Shown here: piece by piece, positions 60,422 through 64,000 of the stretch | Numbering within the stretch: the first letter of the stretch is position 1 | Layout: each line of letters begins with the position of its first letter | From: QHVT01 sp036389275 | Lineage (GTDB): Bacteria > Acidobacteriota > Thermoanaerobaculia > Gp7-AA8 | Length of the DNA: 64,000 nucleotides | Direction: 5' to 3' | Assembly: GCA_036389275.1 (NCBI GenBank) | Contig: DASVQE010000029.1 | Coordinates: 1-64,000, forward strand | Position numbers and translations under genes: made by a program | Notes under the pieces: generated by a model | Told to the model about the DNA's origin: nothing | Databases searched by the model: none | The model's input: the letters and a program-made list of their open reading frames with translations, nothing else

Positions 60422-61450
60422 TTACGAAACCCACGGCCGCGGCAGGAACAGTTTCGCGTAGAGGTTCATGGCGTAGCGGTCGGTCATTCCGGCGATGAAA
60501 TCGATGGCGAGCCGTTCCACCGGCTCGCCGTTTTTCATGTCGAGAAATTCCTCGGGATTCGCCACCACGTATTCGAAAAGCGCGGTCAGGATTTTCTGCG
60601 CCTTCTCGAATTCGCCGCGCACGGCCGGCACAAAGTACATGTTCTCGAACATGTAGCGCCGCAGCTCCTCGAGCGCCTCCAGCACTTCCGGGGTCATGGC
60701 GATCGATTCGTAATCGCGGGCGAGCGTCGCGTCGATGACGTCGCGCACCATCCGGTCGATGCGCGCCGCGCCGGTGTCGCCGAGGACCGAGCGGATCGGA
60801 TGCGGGATATCTTCGTTGCGGATGATCCCGGCGCGCACGCCGTCGTCGATGTCGTGATTGACGTAGGCGATGATGTCGGAGATCCGGACGATGTCGCCCT
60901 CGAGCGTGAGCGCGCGCGCTTTCGGCCGCGTGCGCAGCAGCTCCCCTTTTTCCCCTTTGGAGTGCTTGAGGATGCCGTCGCGCACTTCGACGGTGAGATT
61001 GAGGCCGCGCCCTTCGTTCTCCAGCACTTCGACCACACGCACGGATTGGCGGTAGTGATCGAAGCCGCCGTGCACCAGCTTGTTGAGCGCCGCTTCGCCG
61101 GCGTGGCCGAATGCCGAGTGGCCGAGGTCGTGGCCGAGGCCGATGGCCTCGGTGAGCACTTCATTGAGGCGCAGCGACTTGGCGATGGTGCGCGCGATCT
61201 GCGTCACCTCGAGCACGTGCGTGAGGCGCGTGCGGTAGTGATCGCCCTCGGGCGCGAGAAAGACCTGCGTCTTGTGCTTGAGCCGGCGGAACGCTTTCGC
61301 GTGAATGATGCGGTCGCGGTCGCGCTGGTACGACGGCCGGAGATCGTCCTCCGGCTCCTCCCGGTCGCGCCCGCGCGTGTCGGCGCTCTTCGCCGCGCGC
61401 GGCACGAGCGTCTCGCGCTCGATCTGCTCGAGCGTCTCGCGGATGTTCAT
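60422..61450 (-). CDS. dgt: Deoxyguanosinetriphosphate triphosphohydrolase-like protein (HD domain)
   Basis: 342 residues. HD-domain metal motif: H in RLTHVLEV, then LGHDLGHSAFGHAGE, and a distal Asp (YVNHDIDD). It has the early YQRDRDRIIHAKAFRRLKHKTQVF signature of type-2 dGTPases. It splits dNTPs to deoxynucleoside and tripolyphosphate. The length fits the shorter bacterial dNTPase class. TAGCAT is 8 nt upstream of its ATG. Confidence 0.93.
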   Translation of the reverse strand: MNIRETLEQIERETLVPRAAKSADTRGRDREEPEDDLRPSYQRDRDRIIHAKAFRRLKHKTQVFLAPEGDHYRTRLTHVLEVTQIARTIAKSLRLNEVLTEAIGLGHDLGHSAFGHAGEAALNKLVHGGFDHYRQSVRVVEVLENEGRGLNLTVEVRDGILKHSKGEKGELLRTRPKARALTLEGDIVRISDIIAYVNHDIDDGVRAGIIRNEDIPHPIRSVLGDTGAARIDRMVRDVIDATLARDYESIAMTPEVLEALEELRRYMFENMYFVPAVRGEFEKAQKILTALFEYVVANPEEFLDMKNGEPVERLAIDFIAGMTDRYAMNLYAKLFLPRPWVS

Positions 61451-61458
61451 CGGGCGCG

Positions 61459-61464
61459 ATGCTA
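61459..61464 (-). promoter_or_regulatory. Leaderless -10 (TAGCAT) for dgt
   Basis: TAGCAT on the minus strand, 8 nt before the dgt ATG; its TAG (61462-61464) is the stop codon of the upstream GNAT gene. Confidence 0.5.
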
Positions 61465-61920
61465 CAACGACAGCTCGAAGTAGCGCGTCCCTTCGATGGG
61501 GTTGTAGCGATACGGCGCGATGTCGCGGAAGCCGAGGGATTCGTAGAGGGCGATGGCGCCGCCCATCGAAGGCAGCGTGTCGAGGCGCATGGCGCGATAG
61601 CCGCGGGTGCGCGCCTCTTCGATGACGCGCAGCGCGAGCGCGCGGCCGGCGCCGCTGCCGCGGAACTGCGGGCGGACGTAGAGCCGCTTCATCTCGCAGA
61701 GGCCGTCGCCGAGCTCGCGCAATGCGACGCAGCCGGCGAGGTCGCCGTCATCGGTGAGCGCCGCGAGCAAGGCGCCGCGCGGCGGCGCGTAGCTGCCCGG
61801 CAGCGTGGCCAGCTCCTCGGCGAAGCCCTGGAACTCGAGATCGAGCCCGGTCGAGTGCGCGTACTCCCGGAAGATCGCGCGCACGGCTTCGATGTCACGC
61901 GCCGGCTCGATGCGAATCAC
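61462..61920 (-). CDS. GNAT-family acetyltransferase
   Basis: 152 residues from a GTG overlapping the phzF-like stop. Motif A: EMKRLYVRPQFRGSGAGRALALRVIEEA; end: IALYESLGFRDIAPYRYNPIEGTRYFEL. This resembles the YobR/PaiA-like subgroup acting on small molecules or peptides. Translationally coupled to the PhzF-type gene; acceptor unknown. Confidence 0.88.
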   Translation of the reverse strand: MIRIEPARDIEAVRAIFREYAHSTGLDLEFQGFAEELATLPGSYAPPRGALLAALTDDGDLAGCVALRELGDGLCEMKRLYVRPQFRGSGAGRALALRVIEEARTRGYRAMRLDTLPSMGGAIALYESLGFRDIAPYRYNPIEGTRYFELSL

Positions 61921-62708
61921 GCCAGCAGCTCGCCGCGCAGAACGGTGACGGCGCGGCCGGCCATGCGCACGCGATCGCCGTCGAGGCGCACGCGCATCGT
62001 GCCGCTGCGCTGCGAAGCCTGCAGCGCGGTCATCTCGCTCCGGCCGAGCTTCGCCGACCAGTAGGGCGTGAGGCAGCAGTGCGCGGAGCCGGTGACCGGA
62101 TCCTCGTTCACGCCGACGGCCGGCGCGAAGAAGCGCGAGACGAAGTCGTAGTCGGAAGAGCTGGCGCGGCTGGTGACGATCACGCCGCGCGCCTCGACGC
62201 CGCGGAGCCGCCCGAAGTCGGGCGTCACGGCGCGCACGTCGTCCTCCGATTGCAGCTCGATGAGGTAGTCGAACTTGTTGCGTCCGATGTAAAGCGGCTC
62301 GCCGATGCCGAGCGATTCGAGCAGACCCGCGGGCGCGTCGGCGCGCTCCTCGCGCGTAGCCGGGAAATCGAGCTCGATGCGCTCGCCGTCGAACGTCGCG
62401 GTGAGCAGGCCGCTCTTCGTGTGAAAGCGCGCTTGATCGTCGCGCGGCAGCACGTTCTCTTCCCAAAGCGCGTGGGCGCTGGCAAGCGTGGCGTGGCCGC
62501 AGAGCGCGACTTCGGCGGTCGGCGTGAACCAGCGCAGCGAGAACGAACGGTCGTCGCGCGGCAGGAGGAACGCGGTCTCGGAGAGGTTCATCTCCGCGGC
62601 CACGTCCTGCATCCACTGCTCGGCGCGCTCGCCGTCGAGCAGGCAGACCGCGGCGGGATTGCCGCGGAATGGCTCGCCGGCGAACGCGTCGATTTGCAGC
62701 AGACGCAA
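61917..62708 (-). CDS. PhzF-family isomerase/epimerase
   Basis: 263 residues of the PhzF (diaminopimelate-epimerase-like) fold, two similar halves. Motifs: QIDAFAGEPFRGNPAAVC, NLSETAFL with the catalytic Glu (E44), LCGHATLASAH and EDPVTGSAHCCL. PhzF itself isomerises DHHA in phenazine synthesis, but isolated homologues like this one have unknown substrates; no phenazine genes are present. It is 1 bp from the PuuD-like stop and precedes a GNAT gene. Confidence 0.9.
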   Translation of the reverse strand: MRLLQIDAFAGEPFRGNPAAVCLLDGERAEQWMQDVAAEMNLSETAFLLPRDDRSFSLRWFTPTAEVALCGHATLASAHALWEENVLPRDDQARFHTKSGLLTATFDGERIELDFPATREERADAPAGLLESLGIGEPLYIGRNKFDYLIELQSEDDVRAVTPDFGRLRGVEARGVIVTSRASSSDYDFVSRFFAPAVGVNEDPVTGSAHCCLTPYWSAKLGRSEMTALQASQRSGTMRVRLDGDRVRMAGRAVTVLRGELLA

Positions 62709-62709
62709 A

Positions 62710-63486
62710 CTACATCCCGGTGACCTTCGCCGACTTCGCGTACAGCATGCGCGTCACGGCGAAGCCGATCAGGATCGTGGCGAAGAGGCAGAGGTCGCGA
62801 TACTGGTTGCCGTACATGGTCGGGTAGTGATTGCTGATCATCGTGAAGATCAGCGGGACCGACATGTAGGTGTTCTGGCGCGATCGGAGGCCGGCCGTGG
62901 CCACTTCGCCCGCGTCGGGCGCGGTGCCCGCCTTCGTCGCGGCGATGATCCGCTTCTGGTACGGCCAGATGATCATCCAGACGTTCGCGGCCATCATCGT
63001 GCCGAAGATCGCGCCGGTGTGGATGTAGAGCGCGCGGCCGCTGAAGTGCCCGACGTACTCGAGGAAGAAGTAGACGCCGGCGAAGAGGATCAGGCAGATC
63101 GTGCTCGCCACGACGACGTTCTTGATCGCCTTCAGGATGAAGTTGTAGATCAGGAAGCCGAGGACCAGCGTCACCAGGACGATGGCCAGCCAGAGCCACG
63201 GATTGCCGATGCTCGGATCGTCGAAGACGATGCGGCCGTGGTAGTAGATGAGGCCCGCGAGCAGCAGGCCGGTGATCCAGGTCCAGGCGGCGCCCCAGCG
63301 GAACCAGTAGAGCGCGCGCGGCATCAGTTCGGGTACGACCAGCTTCTTGTTGTCAGCGGTGAGCGTCTTCGCGAAATGCGCGTTGACCCAGTTGAAAAAG
63401 TAGAGGTGACCGATCCAGGTGATGCCGGCCACCACGTGCGCCCAGCGCAGAATCAGTTGGATGGTGTTATTGACTTCCGGATTCAT
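62710..63486 (-). CDS. PuuD-like urate hydroxylase membrane domain protein
   Basis: 258 residues with about seven membrane helices. Signatures: LRWAHVVAGITWIGHLYFFNWVN, ALYIHTGAIFGTMMAANVWMIIWPYQKR and MISNHYPTMYGNQYRD. This matches the integral membrane part of PuuD, the bacterial urate oxidase/hydroxylase. The cytochrome c domain found at the C-terminus of described PuuD proteins is absent. A GGGGGAGGAG ribosome binding site lies ~9 nt before the ATG. It diverges from the SDR gene. Confidence 0.85.
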   Translation of the reverse strand: MNPEVNNTIQLILRWAHVVAGITWIGHLYFFNWVNAHFAKTLTADNKKLVVPELMPRALYWFRWGAAWTWITGLLLAGLIYYHGRIVFDDPSIGNPWLWLAIVLVTLVLGFLIYNFILKAIKNVVVASTICLILFAGVYFFLEYVGHFSGRALYIHTGAIFGTMMAANVWMIIWPYQKRIIAATKAGTAPDAGEVATAGLRSRQNTYMSVPLIFTMISNHYPTMYGNQYRDLCLFATILIGFAVTRMLYAKSAKVTGM

Positions 63487-63540
63487 GCAGTGCTTCTCCT
63501 CCCCCGTTCATCGGTTGTGGGATAGCCTGCGTCGGATTAT

Positions 63541-64000
63541 ATGAGCGATTGCAGCGGAACCGTTGCCATTGTCACCGGCGCATCGCGCGGGATCGGACGC
63601 AGCACCGCGGAGCTGTTCGCGCGTCGCGGCGCGCGCGTCGCCGCCTTCGCGCGCTCGGCGGAAATGCTCGCCGAGATCGCCGCGCCGTTCGGCGAGAACA
63701 TGCTGGCTGTCGCCGGCGACGTCGCCAACGCCGACGACGTCGAACGCCTCTTCGCCACCGTCGAGTCGCGCTTCGGCGCGTCCGACGTGCTGGTCAACAA
63801 CGCCGGCACGATCGAGGTGGCACGGCTCGAGGCGATGACGCCCGAGCAGTGGCAGCGCACCTTCGACGTCAACGTCACCGCGGTCTATCTCGCCTGCCGC
63901 CGCGCGCTGCCGTCGATGCGCGCGCGCGGACGCGGCGCGATCGTGAACGTCGCCTCGATCTCCGGCGTGGTCGGTCCCGAAAAGTTCCCCGGCTTCGCCG
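63541..64000 (+). CDS. Short-chain dehydrogenase/reductase, N-terminal part (3' end outside window)
   Basis: The frame from the ATG at 63541 is open to the window end (153 codons). Classical SDR motifs: TGASRGIG (cofactor loop TGxxxGxG), GDVAN, NNAGT, and NVASISG with the catalytic Ser. An Arg-Arg after the second strand (ARRGARVAAFARS) favours NADP(H). The Tyr-x-x-x-Lys is beyond the end. Substrate cannot be assigned. TAGCCT lies 12 nt upstream. Confidence 0.92.
   Translation, partial: MSDCSGTVAIVTGASRGIGRSTAELFARRGARVAAFARSAEMLAEIAAPFGENMLAVAGDVANADDVERLFATVESRFGASDVLVNNAGTIEVARLEAMTPEQWQRTFDVNVTAVYLACRRALPSMRARGRGAIVNVASISGVVGPEKFPGFA

Overview
The window is a GC-rich (roughly two-thirds GC by eye), gene-dense stretch of a bacterial chromosome. 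Genes for Kdo transferase, lipid A 4'-kinase/acyltransferase and a heptosyltransferase show an LPS-bearing, Gram-negative-type envelope. MglA/MglB-type proteins, many sensor and sigma-factor genes, secreted peptidases with P-domains, a TatT-like lipoprotein-type gene and an extracellular C-terminal module ending in a 'D..SGD..FI.A' motif fit Acidobacteriota best (Thermoanaerobaculia/Holophagae-like). That assignment is inference; there is no rRNA or other decisive marker here. No prophage, insertion sequence, CRISPR array or replication origin was seen.

Layout. 1-4.3 kb: 3' end of a spermidine-synthase-like gene and a tyrosinase fused to a VWA domain. 4.3-8.8 kb (minus strand): a housekeeping block read as tRNA-Arg(ACG), tadA, tRNA-Ser(CGA), tRNA-Ser(GGA), SRP RNA, dnaX, ybaB, recR, mglB-like, mglA-like. 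9-14 kb: a conserved hypothetical, then an ECF sigma factor, an anti-sigma factor, an unrecognised 287-residue protein and a secreted TPR-CHAT (caspase-like) protein that look like one operon. 14-16.9 kb: tRNA-Arg(TCT), tRNA-Pro(TGG), a small membrane protein, a Nudix hydrolase, and a Ku plus stand-alone LigD-phosphoesterase pair. 16.9-28.4 kb: a CHASE3/PAS/GAF histidine kinase, a secreted M36-like metallopeptidase, a hypothetical protein followed by a decayed repeat region, a giant carboxypeptidase-regulatory-domain protein, a PrcB-domain protein and a TIGR02757 protein. 28.5-38.4 kb: a PDZ-containing sensor kinase with an NtrC-type regulator, a tiny membrane protein, an M14 carboxypeptidase, a MEMO-family protein, glycogen synthase, a 33-residue ORF and a free-methionine sulfoxide reductase. 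38.4-43.3 kb (minus): MerR regulator and the LPS genes waaF-like, an lpxK-lpxL fusion and waaA, preceded by an ECF sigma factor whose frame runs into waaA. 43.4-51 kb: hflX, a GNAT protein, the tetrapyrrole operon (ccsA/hemX, hemA, hemC, cobA-hemD fusion) and a methyltransferase. 51-64 kb: a large GT-C-like membrane protein, a phosphopantetheinyl transferase, a TatT-like protein, a small lipoprotein, fmt, rsmB, a GH15 glucoamylase-type enzyme, HU, dGTPase, GNAT, PhzF, a PuuD-like membrane protein and the start of an SDR gene.

Points most worth following: (1) a recurrent TANNNT -10 motif placed 6-10 nt before the start codon of many first genes, which predicts widespread leaderless transcription; in four cases the TAG of the -10 is the upstream gene's stop codon. 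(2) The ECF/anti-sigma/unknown/CHAT operon. (3) A single-ORF LpxK-LpxL fusion. (4) Several different palindromic elements, one of which is translated as the N-terminus of HemC, and one a 164-bp nested inverted repeat. (5) A tyrosinase-VWA fusion.
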